Shown piece by piece: positions 1 to 10,799 of a stretch of 64,000 nt of DNA. The notes under the pieces were generated by a model that was given only the letters and a program-made list of their open reading frames with translations, ran no database searches and was not told the origin of the DNA. The DNA is from Archegozetes longisetosus. Taxonomy: Eukaryota; Arthropoda; Arachnida; Sarcoptiformes; Trhypochthoniidae. Each line of letters begins with the position of its first letter. Position 1 is the stretch's first letter. The position numbers and the translations under genes are program-made. Location of the stretch: assembly GCA_018873245.2 (NCBI GenBank), contig JAEMBT020000009.1:7017288-7081287 (forward strand). The letters run 5' to 3'.

Positions 1-840
1 ATTGCTACAAAAATACTTAAACGTTATCGACTTTGAATAACTGAATAATTGATATTTCGCAATTGTTAGTAAAATGTTCTTCTAAAGATATTTTCTGATA
101 TACATGAAAGTATGTGTTATTTAATATATTATACTTACTTATTAGGATAATAGTATATGAAACAACACCCGAAATCATTTGCATTCACATGTATGACACG
201 AACTGTTAAGTTTGAGACAACGTTGTAAATGATTAAAAATTATAAACTTAATTAGATCAAAAGTAATCTACAAATTATTATAAAAATAATGAATTAAAGT
301 TCATTCGCTCAAGTCCTTTAGCTTTTCCCTAAAGCGATATCCTGAGCACTAATCCCCAAAATAATGTTCTGAGCACAAATTCAGTGAACACAAGTCTAAT
401 GGATCTCAAACCGTTTTTGGATATGCGCGTAAGATACCGACTCTCAATCGGACTAAAGCTAACCCTTTGTTCTTAGACTATAAAACTTAATCAATAAAAT
501 TAAGTTCAAATTGCATTTTGCAAAATAAAGCACTATTATAACTTATTTTAAACTCCATTGTCTTTAGTCTTGTCCTCTATACCGCGGCTTAGTTGTGACA
601 GTGCTTTTCGTCTAGCGCTCTCAACGAGAGTTTCCCCAAATTAAGAATAAGAGTACAAACATTAATCCGCGGTCGATAATTTTTAGTCAGTTTGAGAAGG
701 TGCGCATCACTGATAAATTAACTTTTGAAGGTCTCGCCCTGGATAAAAGCATTGCTCACGTAAGGGCTTCGGATCTATCAGCTTAGAAGCCAAGGGTAAG
801 CTTTAAACACCGCTCAACAGCCATTTCTCAGGAGACTCAA
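1..840. repeat. Non-coding; contains a dispersed repeat (about 315-410)
   Basis: No gene seen. Around 340-395 there is a segment with CTAATCCCC followed by TGAGCACAAATnCAGTG. Recognisable relatives occur near 26680-26730 (+) and, inverted, near 47500-47590. Around 590-800 the sequence is less AT-rich (CCGCGG at 583 and 668) than its surroundings and contains no convincing ORF. It could be part of an old transposable element or LTR; class unknown. Confidence 0.35.
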
Positions 841-884
841 GTTAATTATCAGTTGTTTCATGAATGATTTAGGTAGTGTAGGGT

Positions 885-1190
885 CGGAATAAATATAAAC
901 CATTTCGGATGCATTGAATGCAAGAATGATGAATCAGAGTATGAGGAATCGGCTTTGCTTAAGATTATATCTCGTGAAACAAGTTTTGTTTTTATTATTG
1001 GAGGTTTTGCTGTTTTGTGAAAAACAACACTCATTTCGGTAAAATTATTAGCATCTTTGACTCCGATAATCACTAATGAATTTGATGATTGGCTCAATAT
1101 TAGTATTTTGTTTCATAGATATTGATTTTTATATTGAACTATTAATACATGACTATCCGTACGATTGTTCTACAAACTGCTAAATAAATG
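885..1190 (+). pseudogene. GR relic, C-terminal exon 2 and exon 3 (subfamily II)
   Basis: Translation on + gives pieces of the GR exon 2 end: an NARM..SEYEESALLK stretch followed by SRETSF and IIGGFAVL. These correspond to NARDLDESEYKE and SRE.SFGFTIGGFAALRKTT in intact paralogs. The Arg codon expected after AVL is TGA. A degraded exon 3 follows at about 1120-1190 (TATATTGAACTAT, then GTTCTACAAACTGCTAAATAA). The upstream part of the gene was not found. It lies 5' of the + strand subfamily I gene at 1751, the same II-then-I order seen elsewhere in the array. Confidence 0.6.
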
Positions 1191-1559
1191 CACTTTTCCT
1201 GCGTTTCCTAAGGATATGCGACACAACATTAAATTGATCTGTCATTTTAATAATTCATTGAGTGATTCAAAATAAAATTTTTCGAGTATTTAAATTGTTT
1301 TAGTAAAATAAGATAATTTGTTGTGTAAATGATGCTTAATTTAATCGCCTCTAAATCACAACAAATGTTAAAATTTCATTCATATTAAATGTGATAGAAA
1401 ACAATTATTCTTATTTTCATATCTGATTAAACGGCAGCTAATTGAATGAAGAAGCTTGAATTAATATTAAAACGTTTAATCATTGCTTTCATGTAAATTA
1501 TATATCGATTTAACTTGTAGAAAAATTAAAATAAATGAAATATAAAACAATTGTTGTGT

Positions 1560-1612
1560 AATAAATATTATATGCATTAAATTTGATTAATTTTTCCATC
1601 AGTGTGTGAATC
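1560..1612 (+). promoter_or_regulatory. Conserved GR upstream block (copy for gene at 1751)
   Basis: On the opposite strand this reads CACACTGATG, then ATTAATCAAAT, TAATGCATAT and AATATTTATT. Near-identical blocks lie upstream of the subfamily I GRs on the minus strand (7998-8085, 10251-10325, 16910-16970, 22157-22230, 35118-35198). Conservation of non-coding sequence and fixed position about 140-190 bp before the ATG suggest a shared promoter or enhancer. Part of the similarity is simply recent duplication. Confidence 0.5.
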
Positions 1613-1750
1613 ATTAGGGAAATAAAATAAGAGAAAACACCTTAAGCAAATCAGTCTTTGGAAGAACTAAACTCTTGTAAATACCAAAATAAAAATTCTT
1701 ATCAAACCAATCTAACTTTGTTGAATTTATACGAATCTACCTCCAAAATT

Positions 1751-3021
1751 ATGGCTTTATCACACAAAAAGTTTTCTTTGATTTTTATGATTTACATTTG
1801 GTTCTATCAACTTTTTGGCATTTGTCTGAGTGGGATAACATTCAACTCATATGGTCAGCCTTATGTTAGTAAATATCTGAAATATTATGTATATTTGCGT
1901 GTACTTACTACGACATTACTAATTATATGTGGTTTCTATACAATCGTAAGCTCATCACAAGGGGTCTCATACAATGAGCTGAATTTGATTTCAGCTTGTT
2001 TTATGGGATTCGGAATGTTTTTGTTGCGATGTATTCATGAAATCGCTAATCTATTTTATGTAAACTTATTCGGAGTTAAGTTTTGTGAAATTTTCTATCA
2101 AATGGAAATGAACAAGAATCAGATCAAACTATTCATTATATGGATCGCTCATTTAATACTATCCATATTAATAGCTTTTTATGAACTTTGTTATACAAAT
2201 TTGAATCGAACATCGAGTTTAATATTGACTATTATGAGAACATTGGTTCATATATGCAGTTTCATTGCTGTTTGGGTCGTTTCGTTTCTGACTTGGATCA
2301 CTTCGATATACTTCTTTGAGTGCTTAAATAGCTTGAAACAGGATCTCATCAAAGAAATAAATATGAATTCAAACAATTCTGTAAGTAGAATAAGTCTACG
2401 ATTGATGTTTCACTTGATTTTTACGATTCAAGGGAAATCCTTATTCAAGAACTATCCTGAATGCAAAATTACCACAAAATACTTGTCCACTCATGAGTCT
2501 GAGAAGCAAATTTACCAAACTACGCAATACTATTAACAGTTTGGATCAATCGATTTCATGGATCGTCATACTGGATGTAACGGAGACTATGATATCAATA
2601 ATGATCAATATCTATATGTTCGCCATATCAGAACGAAACTCTTTCATTAAAGATAATTCGATATCATTAGCTTTCGATGGTATTACTTCGGCGATCAAAT
2701 TGATTATCAGTTGCCACATTAATGGACTAGTACACGACGAATCTGACAAAATATATTCTGTTTTGGATAATATGAATGCTCAAGATTTGAATGAAATGGA
2801 ATATAAAGAATGGCTTATGTTTAAGAATGCTTCTCGAGAAATGAGATTCGGTTTCACAATTGGAGGTTATGCTGATCTGAGAAAAACAACTTTGGTTGCG
2901 GTACGAAATTCTAATTTTTAAAACAAGAATTAAAAATGATTTCTTTGAAACTTTACAGATATTCTCATTCATACTGAACTATACTGTTATTCTATTACAA
3001 ACTGCTCGATCGAATATATAG
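1751..3021 (+). CDS. Gustatory receptor-like 7TM protein (subfamily I), intact, 3 exons
   Basis: Exons 1751-2380, 2433-2900 and 2959-3021; introns of 52 and 58 nt with donors GTAAGT and GTACGA; all junctions are phase 0. Predicted 386 aa. The start is the ATG reading MALSHKKFS, matched by paralogs at 16770 and 34995. Exon 1 encodes several hydrophobic segments (IYIWFYQLF at the N-terminus, WVVSFLTWITSIYFFECL near its end). Exon 2 carries the conserved SLDQSISWI, NGLVHDESDKIYSVLD and FGFTIGGYADLRKTTL motifs. Exon 3 gives the TM7 sequence LNYTVILLQT, in the place of the TYhxxxxxQF signature of arthropod GRs. Likely a ligand-gated chemoreceptor channel subunit in the plasma membrane; ligand unknown. 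It is the only intact + strand GR here and is closest by eye to the copies at 20755-22023 and 33722-34995, including the 3' flank. Confidence 0.85.
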
Positions 3022-3318
3022 ATGGACCTCGAGTATGATTAAAAGATTATTAGTATATGAAGAGTTTATTAGGAATTATTGATTGATTCAATCATATCTT
3101 TAAATGATACTAAAATTGTTGAAAACCTATCTTTATGTTTACTTGCGTCAGATTAAATAAATGCATGGAAAATTCCAAATTCATCTTATGAATATTTTGG
3201 TAGTTTCTGCAAAATCTTGTCTAATTAATGATTTGTTGCAAACAGTTTTCTTTTAAACCTTCTAATATAATGAATGTTGTATTTCACTTAAACCAGTTTA
3301 TTTACTATAGACCTAGTA

Positions 3319-3861
3319 TTAGGAGTACCGGAAAGAAACCGCGCATTTTATGGACATAATTAGCACATAATTTATTATCAGAATTCAATTTTTTTACAAA
3401 TCGATTCCATTTCTTAATTGAAAGTTGCAATATTAACCATTTATTTTTTGTGAATAATTATTTTAAAAATTGTGTCCCAACCCAATGTCTGACTACAAAC
3501 CCGATAAGAACCACATTCGGCATTGTATACTTTATGAATACGGCCGGGGATCTAATACAACGGTGGCCGCCAAAAACATTTGCGATATCTATGGCCAAGT
3601 ATTGAGTGTCCGTCAATGTCAGGAGTGGTTCAGTAGGTTTCGATCAGGTGACTATAGCCTGGAATATCGCCCGAAATCCGGTCGACCAGTTTTATTGGAC
3701 AACGATGTCCTGCGGTCAGAGCCTGAGATTTGATACAGAGATGCGAAGATGTCATCGATAATGAAGGCGAATATATAATCGATTAGAATTTAATTACAAT
3801 TAGTTTAATAAAATTAATTTTTTTTTTCATTAAATGCGCGGCTTCTTTCCGGTACCCCTAA
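3319..3861 (+). mobile_element. Internally deleted mariner element with TIRs
   Basis: The ends read TTAGGAGTACCGGAAAGAA and, inverted at the right end, TTAGGGGTACCGGAAAGAA. They extend into CCGCGCATTT and are flanked by TA. At about 540 bp it is far below the roughly 1.3 kb of complete mariners. Only the N-terminal part of the transposase is retained. Confidence 0.75.
3485..3733 (+). pseudogene. Mariner transposase N-terminal fragment
   Basis: Starts at ATG (MSDYKPDKNHIRHCILYEYG) and encodes about 82 aa. It matches the first helix-turn-helix region of mariner transposases: IRHCILYEYGRG, AAKNICDIYG, VRQCQEWFSRFRSGD and KSGRP are all typical. It ends at TGA after the first DNA-binding helix set, and the catalytic DD34D region is absent. 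This is a deletion product and not a working transposase; a stable protein of this kind could still bind the TIRs, which is speculation. Confidence 0.75.
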
Positions 3862-3869
3862 TACTTGCT

Positions 3870-4835
3870 GTGTTTATTAGATTAACAAAATTGAGGTAAT
3901 ATCTTCACAAAAAAATAAGTCTTCTCACATATAAGCATCAGTCAACGTTTTTGATACGCAAACTTTAGGGAGCATATTTGCGCGTATTCCTTTAGGCCCA
4001 ATGAATTTTTCCCGACAAACGTCTTTTATATAATTGAATATTTTATAAACGAATAAGAAACTGAAATAATTGAAATGATTGAAACAAAAAATAATTTAAC
4101 ATAACCCAATCTAACTTAAATCAACCCAAATTAAACTAATTTTATCTAAGGTGAAATTACTAAACCTTTGTTGAATAATGGCCAGAATTTTCATATTACT
4201 AGCCTAACTAATTTTCAAAATAATATGATACATTACCAAAATAAATTATTTACTTAAATGTTTTTTTCTACAAATTTCAAAAGATAAGTTGATTGTACCG
4301 TCGACTGATAAAAGTTATGTATTTTTCATCACTAAAAAGATGCGGAAGAGTTGACAAACCTAAGGGCTCAACAACTCATTTAGACCTGTATTACGTTTAG
4401 TGATATTAATCAATCCTCAATGAATACTTAAGAAATTAGTTTGAAACTCTGATAAAATAGACTTTGACTCATCTTTGTAGTTTAGTCAATGCTACATCTG
4501 TTATAAAAAAGTGATAGGTCGAGAGAGCGGTCCGACTCATCATTAAAATTATTTAAATTAAATCACAGTTGACTGTTGAACTATTTTGATTGAAATAGTT
4601 TGATATATCTCATTAGTAACTTTCATTCTATGACTTATTGTTTTTCTTATGAATATCAAATAAACTGACTTCAGCTACGAATAACACTATTACTCATATT
4701 ATGTTTTTAAATTACTGAATATTGCTATAATTTGACGCTATAAACTTATAGTTTCAATTTCTGTCTCGTCCCTCTTATCTTATCCAAACGCATCAGAGAT
4801 TAATCTGAGATCTATGCATAACTTTTTTCGACCGA
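3870..4835. other. Intergenic, no gene seen
   Basis: Very AT-rich. No ORF, TIR pair or GR-like sequence recognised apart from short degenerate CCCAA/TAACC-like stretches near 4095-4130. Confidence 0.4.
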
Positions 4836-4840
4836 CTGTA

Positions 4841-5232
4841 CAGTATAAGTCAATTGATTTTAATCATACTGCTGAAATGATACTTTGTTACAATACCTAG
4901 AAGCATGCTATTTTGACCAATACAAAACTACAGTCAAACTTAATTGACAGCAAAATAAATAAAATAAACATTTATTTACAAATTTGATCAATAAATTATT
5001 GCAATAAATATTAATAAAATTATAAAAATGCTGCGTCTAGTATAAGACAGCATTGTCTGATAGAGTGGAGTTAGGACAGGGTGCCCCACAACGCCAATTT
5101 TCTTAATGATTACTTCAAATCATAAACTGTTTTAATGTATTTTTGTATTGATTTGAAAGATAAGTTCTTATACATTAAAACAAAGCATCACTTAAGCGGT
5201 ATGATTAAAAGCAATTAACTTGCATTGTACTG
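4841..5232. mobile_element. Tc1-type MITE with about 90-bp inverted ends
   Basis: The left end CAGTATAAGTCAATTG, continuing into TTTTAATCATAC and GAAATGATACTTTGTT, is repeated inverted at 5150-5232. Both ends are flanked by TA. The left half (4841-5095, including CTAGTATAAGACAGC) matches the inverted sequence at 32240-32666. The right half matches the sequence starting at 27773. It therefore looks like the internally deleted version of the large unit at 27773-32666. Confidence 0.65.
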
Positions 5233-5845
5233 TAGTTTAAGCAAAGAGTACAATCACTAGTATGTAGAATGTAGAATATATTACTCGTATTAACTGATAA
5301 ATATGTTATTAGTGTTACGTAATACTTTGAAAATGTAATTTTCATAACAAATCAAGAAATATAATTTCTGCTTGAATTCAATGAATCTATACTTAATGAG
5401 CGAATTGTCTTTTCAACAGCTCTTCTTAAACTAATTGTCTGTTTGAAATTTTGTCATTCAACAGAATGATTCGATCAACAAATTCAAAATTATATTTTCT
5501 CAAAGCATATAAGTGTTTTAATATAAATCTTCAATATTCTAAATCTCATTAATTCATAAATTGATTTAGAGAGTCTCATCAGTTATAATGTTGAGGTGTT
5601 CTCAAAGTTTCTTAGCCAGAAAAATATATCTTAGAACAAGTTTAATGATAGAATTATAGAAAATTATTCTTTAATAAAAATCGTTCATAAATGTTTATGA
5701 AAAATGTCAAAAATTGGTTTAAAATTTTCTAAAATAATCAGAACTTGAATTTGGTTTTATAGTATTCCTAGTATAACTTTCGGTCGTATTACTATCAACT
5801 CAACCGAAAAACTCTTTATCAAATAATATCTGAAATGTTATAGAT

Positions 5846-7339
5846 TAGGGATACCAATTCTTTTTCGAGAGAAAGTTGGAGAAAAAAGTCAAAGGAGGGA
5901 GTAATAGGGATACCAACTCTCCAACTTTTAGACTTCCTCTCCAGTCTCCAGCTCTACCCTTAAGCTGTAGGCTATAATCTCCAGCCTTTATTTAACTTAT
6001 AAAAATATTTTAAATATCGTATGATTTAGTGAAATGAAAGTAAAACAAATTTTGATTTACAATACTTCAACTTAATATAAGGAAGATTTTCATATACGAA
6101 CTTATACTTGATACTATTTTAATCCTCCAAATACTTAAATCTAATACCTTATAAAAATCAATACACTCTCACTGAAATTGATAAATTATTCTGATAAGTA
6201 TTAAGCCATTATTAATTTAAACAAGCATATTCTCACTCATTCGGTTTGGTTCGTATTTTGTCACATTGTGAATCAATTGGAAATGATTTCGTCGAACGGA
6301 TATTAAGTACGATAAAAATTTATGGACAGATGAAGGAAATCGTTTAACTGTACCTCAAGTCAAAGCTGAACTATGCATAAAATTTAATTATTCTATGAAT
6401 CGTACAAAGTTTTATGACCACGTGTCAAAAGAACGCGAATTAATAGAAGCAGCTAAATCAGGAAAGAAAGGAGATTTTAAAATTTGATATGATATTGACT
6501 GCATAACTGTATATTCAAATAAAAATTTTGTATATAACGGGCCCCCTTTGATATTTTTTCTTCAGCTTTTAGGCTGAAAGGTGTTGGTACCCCTAAGGAG
6601 TAAGTATAATTTTTAGAAAATTTTAAGCAAAAAACCGAAAGGAGAGTGTTATATATAAAAAGTTACATACATTACACTTTTGTTTATTACTCTTTAAATA
6701 ATTTGAGCTGTTATTTCAAAAACCATATTTTTCCCGGTTTTTACGCATTTGATAAGTTTAAGAACTTTAAAAGTGTACAAAATTCAGTAATTGTTACTCT
6801 TCCATGTTCTTCAGAATTTTTTGTGAAAACGAAATGTTTTAAGCAAATATTATTTTTTAAATTTGAAGTGTTTTGAACATGTTTAGCAGATTTTGAATTT
6901 TTCATAAGAGAAGGTTTCCCATCATTTTTGTTTTGAAGGGGCTTTTACATAAAAAAAATTTAGCATCATATTTGTCAATCTTCTTGAGCTAATATTTACA
7001 TTCTTCAACATTTAGCCAATTATCATTAAATTCACAAAATTATTTCTGCCATTTAGACATTTTTAATTAATATTTTAGACTAAAATAATGCTTGAATAAA
7101 ATCATTCAATAGAAACTTCATTTAAAATGATTGGACTTCGTCACAATACATACTTTTAAAAGATAAAACTGTGATTCAAAGAGTATTTCAAAGGATTAAT
7201 GCACTTTAGCATTTCTTGAGATATGAGTTTCGCATACAATAAATACGAATTATTTCTTATTTTCTTAGAAAAATTAAAAATTTTAACTGAAGGTTTTAAT
7301 GCCCAGCTTTAGGCCTTGGCTGGAGACTTGGCATCCCTA
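5846..7339. mobile_element. hAT-type element inserted in GR pseudogene
   Basis: Ends TAGGGATACCAA and TTGGCATCCCTA. Flanking 8-bp duplications are TTATAGAT (5838-5845) and TTGTGGAT (7340-7347), two mismatches apart. Comparison with the intact GR at 24253-25553 shows a continuous reading across the site when the element is removed, so insertion is clear. A second hAT lies inside (5905-6595). No transposase was recognised in the outer element; the ORF at 6646-6876 (76 codons, Phe/Tyr/Lys rich) looks like chance coding. Confidence 0.7.
5905..6595 (+). mobile_element. Nested hAT-type MITE
   Basis: Ends TAGGGATACCAACTC and GTTGGTACCCCTA, with target duplications GGGAGTAA (5897-5904) and AGGAGTAA (6596-6603), 7 of 8 matching. 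It carries a short open stretch at about 6313-6487 (+) with LWTDEGNRLTVPQVKAELC and RTKFYDHVSKERELIEAAKS, ending in TGA. That stretch is basic and helix-rich; its family was not recognised. Confidence 0.65.
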
Positions 7340-7734
7340 TTGTGGATATTCTGGTTTGATTTTAATCACTTTATTCATTATTTATACATTTTCACTCATC
7401 ATAAGATTGAATGAACTCCATCAAATTTACAAATCAGTACCATTAATGTCTCATTATATGACATTGCTGGTCAACGGACTACAAGTAATTCAAGTTTCAA
7501 CAAATTTCTGGTTTTTGAACAGAGATGGCATCAAATTCTTCGAAAATTTCTATGAGTATAAAACTGAGTTTAAGAAGAATGAAATCAAATTAATTATAAT
7601 ATGGATAATTCATATATTGATGCCAATAGCTTGTTTATGGCTTGCTTTAATATTGTTGATGGATCTTTAAAACGAATACACGAATTAAGCCTTAATGAAT
7701 GATCAATTATGTGAATTGTCAGCTCATCATTACT

Positions 7735-7860
7735 CGGAATGTGTACTTTATAGTAGTGCGAGTTTGAGTCAAATGTTATTCCACCCAACTGAATGAAAAA
7801 TATGCGATAAGGCCAAATGTAAATTCTGGCTATTTAGAGAAATTTCCTTATATATTAAAG
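7735..7860 (-). pseudogene. GR exon 1 fragment (subfamily I)
   Basis: On the minus strand it reads IARIYIWPYRIFF, then QLGGITFDSN, corresponding to IVKIYIWFYRIFF and LGGIxFDSN at the N-terminus of intact copies. After about 30 residues the homology stops near 7735, next to the + strand GR pseudogene. The conserved upstream block lies at 7998-8085 in the correct place. Confidence 0.65.
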
Positions 7861-7997
7861 CTATAATATTGAAAAAAATTCTCTAGAATTTCATAAATTC
7901 TGTTTGGTTGAAAAGATTTTAATTCTTCAAAATTTATAAGTTTAACTTTTCAAAAACTGATTAGTTAAAAACTGTTTTCCTTTGTTGTCTCTACATT

Positions 7998-8085
7998 TAT
8001 CCACAAACTGAAATGAAAAAATTAATCAAATCCAATGCATATAATATTTATTACTTGACACGTGTTTTATATTTCTTCCTTAACA
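7998..8085 (-). promoter_or_regulatory. Conserved GR upstream block of a dead copy
   Basis: CACAAACTGA, then TTAATCAAAT, ATGCATATAATATTTATT and ACTTGACACGTGTTTTATAT, matching the blocks before intact subfamily I GRs. It is the remaining promoter region of the fragment at 7735-7860. Confidence 0.5.
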
Positions 8086-8521
8086 TTTTTCTATAAATAA
8101 AATTACCGTAATTTATATGAAAGCATTTGTTAAATATACTAACTTCTGCTACACCTCGGAAGATGGTTTTTGATCATTTGTACGGCATATCAATTTTATT
8201 CTACTTACAAGTAATTCTGGCTCTTGGTTCAAAAGTTGCAGTTAAATGGAAATTTCAAAATTTCTAATTAGATGCACTATAATTATTAATTAGGTCATTT
8301 TAATATGTTATTGAGTTTGAGTTATTTCAGTTGTTTCTTATTTCTTTTCAAAAATTCAAATTATGTAAAAGATGTTTCTTGGATAAAATTATACGCGAGA
8401 AAAAATGGTGCCCTCAGTAGTTCACGCATCAAATTCGTATGACTGGAATTTATATGTAAAAAGACTCTCAATTTTTAAGTGTCTCAATTCCGACACACAA
8501 AAAGGACATCAATATATTCTA

Positions 8522-9778
8522 TCAAGTAGTTTGTAATAGAATAACAGTATAGTTCAGTATGAATGAGAATATCTGTAGAGTTAAGGAGAAATCATTTTTA
8601 ATTCCTGTTTTAAAAATTAGAATTTCGTACCGCAACCAAAGTTGTTTTTCTCAGATCAGCATAACCTCCGATTGTGAAACCGAATCTCATTTCTTGAGAA
8701 GCATTCTTAAACATAAGTCATTCAGTATATTCTTGTTCCTTCAAATCTCGAGTATTCATATCATCCAAAACAGCGTAAATTTTATCAGATTCTTCGTGTA
8801 CTAGTCCGTTAATTAGACAATTAATAATCAATTTGATCGCCGAAGTAATGCTACTGAAAGCCAATGAATTCGATTGTTCTTTAATGAAAGAGCTTCGTTC
8901 TGATATGGCGAACATATAGATATTGATCATTATTGAAATCATAGTTTCTGTCAAATCCAATTTGACAATCCATGAGATGGATTGATCCAAGTTGTTGATT
9001 GTATTGCGTAATTTAATAAATCTGCTTCTTAGATTCATGAGTGGACAAATATTTTGTGAAGATTTTTCTCTTGAGATAATTTTGAAGTATGAACTTCCTT
9101 TAAATGAAAAATCAAATGAAATTAAATTCATAGAAACTTTCTATTACAAAAATTACTTGAATTCCTGTTTATTTCTTTGATGAGATCCTGTTTCAAACTA
9201 ACCAAGCACTCATAGAAATAAATTGAAGTGATCCAAGTCAGAAACGAAACGACCCAAATAGCAATGAAACCACAGATTTTAAACATTACTATAGTAGTTG
9301 TGAATAATAAACTCGATGTTCGAATCGAATTTGTAGAATAGAGTTCATAAGAAACCATTAATATAGGTAGCATTATATGAGCGATCCATACAATGAATAG
9401 TTTGATCTGATTCTTCTTGATTTTCATTTGATAAAAAATTTCGTAAAACTTAATCCCATTTCGGTTTGCATAAAAAACATTAGATAATAGGTGAACAGAC
9501 CGCAAAAGATACATTCCGGATCCCATAACACAAGCTAGAATCAAATCTGGCTTATATATTGAGAGTATTTGTGATGAGCTTGCGAATATATAGAATGTAA
9601 ATATAATATAGCATATGATGTAAAATTCACACAAACACCCAGAATATTTGAAATATTTATTGATATAAAGTTTACCGTTTGAGTTAAATGCTATCCCGCC
9701 TAATGAAATAAGAAATAAACGGTAAAACCAAACGTAAATTTTGATTATTGGAAGATTTTTCTTAAATTTTGAATTCAT
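8522..9778 (-). pseudogene. GR (subfamily I) with one nonsense codon
   Basis: Exons 9157-9778, 8631-9097 and 8522-8572 (minus), with donors GTAATT and GTACGA and phases 1 and 0. The only defect seen is TGA at 8718-8720, where every paralog has Trp in EWLMFKN. The reading frame continues intact after it through FGFTIGGYADLRKTTL and exon 3 (LNYTVILLQTT). Read through, the product would be 379 aa; as is, it stops before TM7 at about residue 334. An upstream in-frame ATG at 9835 exists, but MNSKFKK at 9778 aligns with the other starts. An insertion at 9931-10250 also separates it from its upstream block. It could be a null allele or a read error. Confidence 0.8.
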
Positions 9779-9930
9779 AATTTTGGAGGTAGATTCTCGT
9801 GAGCTTAACAAAGTCTGCTTGTAATGAGAAAACATTTTATTCCATAATATTTATAAGAATGATATTGATTTTTAATATTGATTAGCTTAAAAGGTTTTTT
9901 CTTATTTTAATTTTCTATTTGTTTACAATA

Positions 9931-10250
9931 AGGTGACCAAGCCATAGAGCTTAAATCTGAACAAAAAAATGAAGTTTCTCCATTTGAGGTTTACTTTGAA
10001 GTTTTAATATTTATTTACCACACTCATTGAATGTAAGTTGCAAACTTTTAACTGTAAAAATAATTATTTTGCAGCATTGAGTAGTTTATCTTTAACACAA
10101 TTAATGTGAAGCTCTGAACAAGAAATTAAAAACTAGTACTTTTAACAGATCAAAATACGTTAGCTTAGGAACAATATAATCTGAACTGCTAATAAGCTAT
10201 TTGTGATAGAAGTGTCTATTCGGCTCAAATCTGGGCACTTGGTCACCCTA
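9931..10250. mobile_element. Short TIR element, GGTGACC family
   Basis: Ends AGGTGACCAAG and CTTGGTCACCCT. Flanking near-duplicates are GTTTACAAT (9921-9929) and GTTTACAAA (10251-10259). The 9-10 bp target size and the GGTGACC ends also fit the element at 17408-18483, suggesting a Mutator-like origin (inference). It has no coding capacity. It separates the GR at 8522-9778 from its conserved upstream block. Confidence 0.6.
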
Positions 10251-10325
10251 GTTTACAAAATGATGAACTCAATCAAATATAATACATGTAATATTTATTA
10301 TTTGACAAGTGTTTTGTATTTCTTA
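10251..10325 (-). promoter_or_regulatory. Conserved GR upstream block, displaced
   Basis: Contains AATCAAATATAAT, GTAATATTTATT and TTTGACAAGTGTTTTGTAT, as in the other subfamily I copies. Here it lies about 480 bp before the ATG instead of about 150, because of the insertion at 9931-10250. Confidence 0.5.
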
Positions 10326-10619
10326 ATGCTTTTCCACTAATTAAATCAATATAATTTATTTAAAAGCATTGATCATATGTCTCATATAGATTGAATTAGC
10401 TTCAATTTGATCAATTCAATTTGATTAATATTCAAATTCGGACGAAAAATTAGAGCTAAAGAAATTAAATAAGGTATAATTTTTAAAAAATGATCTTATC
10501 TCCAACAAGTAGTTATACTCTTTAAACTTGAAAGAGTCATCCAATGAATTTCTAAAATATTGAAAAATATATAATTAAAGATCACCCAATGTTTTAGTAC
10601 ATCTTATTGGAAATTTTGA

Positions 10620-10790
10620 AAAGTATGTTAATCTAGCAGTTCGTAGTAGTTCGATATAAATATCAGTATCTACAGGAAAATATCAATTCAATCATAAAAT
10701 TGAATATTGAATTATCTCAATTAAAGGGTTTTGTTGAATGAAGCAAAACCTCCTACAAATAAAGCCATACTTTATTTGACGTAACAAAGT
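10620..10790 (-). pseudogene. GR relic, exon 3 and end of exon 2 (subfamily II)
   Basis: Minus strand: TAG, then ATACTGATATTTATATCG and ACGAACTGCTAGATTAA, corresponds to exon 3 of the gene at 36085-37399. The sequence AGCAAAACCTCCTACAAATA corresponds to AGCAAAACCTCCAATAGTA, the GGFAAL region. Probably belongs with the relic at 12840-12992. Confidence 0.5.
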
Positions 10791-10799
10791 CTTAAACTT

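Larger units (their letters stand above)
5560..7690 (+). pseudogene. GR pseudogene (subfamily II) split by a hAT insertion
   Basis: 5560-5703 matches the 5' flank of the intact gene at 24253-25553. From ATG 5704 the reading is MSKIGLKFSKIIRT, then TGA, then IWFY, clearly homologous to MPQIGLMFSKIIKTYIWFY; a second stop follows in IK*YLK. Exon 1 is interrupted at 5846-7339 by a transposon and resumes at 7340 with YSGLILITLF. It then runs through QVIQVSTNFWFLNRDGIKFFENFYEYK and KLIIIWIIHILMP. A frameshift then leads to a stop at 7668-7670, and the homology (INK.. region) fades at about 7690. Exons 2 and 3 are not found downstream. Confidence 0.8.

Noticed and set aside
6646-6876. 76-codon plus ORF inside the hAT element
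   Set aside because: Phe/Tyr/Lys/Asn-rich composition typical of chance ORFs in AT-rich DNA, no domain seen.
8559-8804. Plus-strand ORF of 81 codons, with a near-identical one at 2727-2972 (minus)
   Set aside because: Both are antisense to GR exon 2/3; similarity is that of the receptors.
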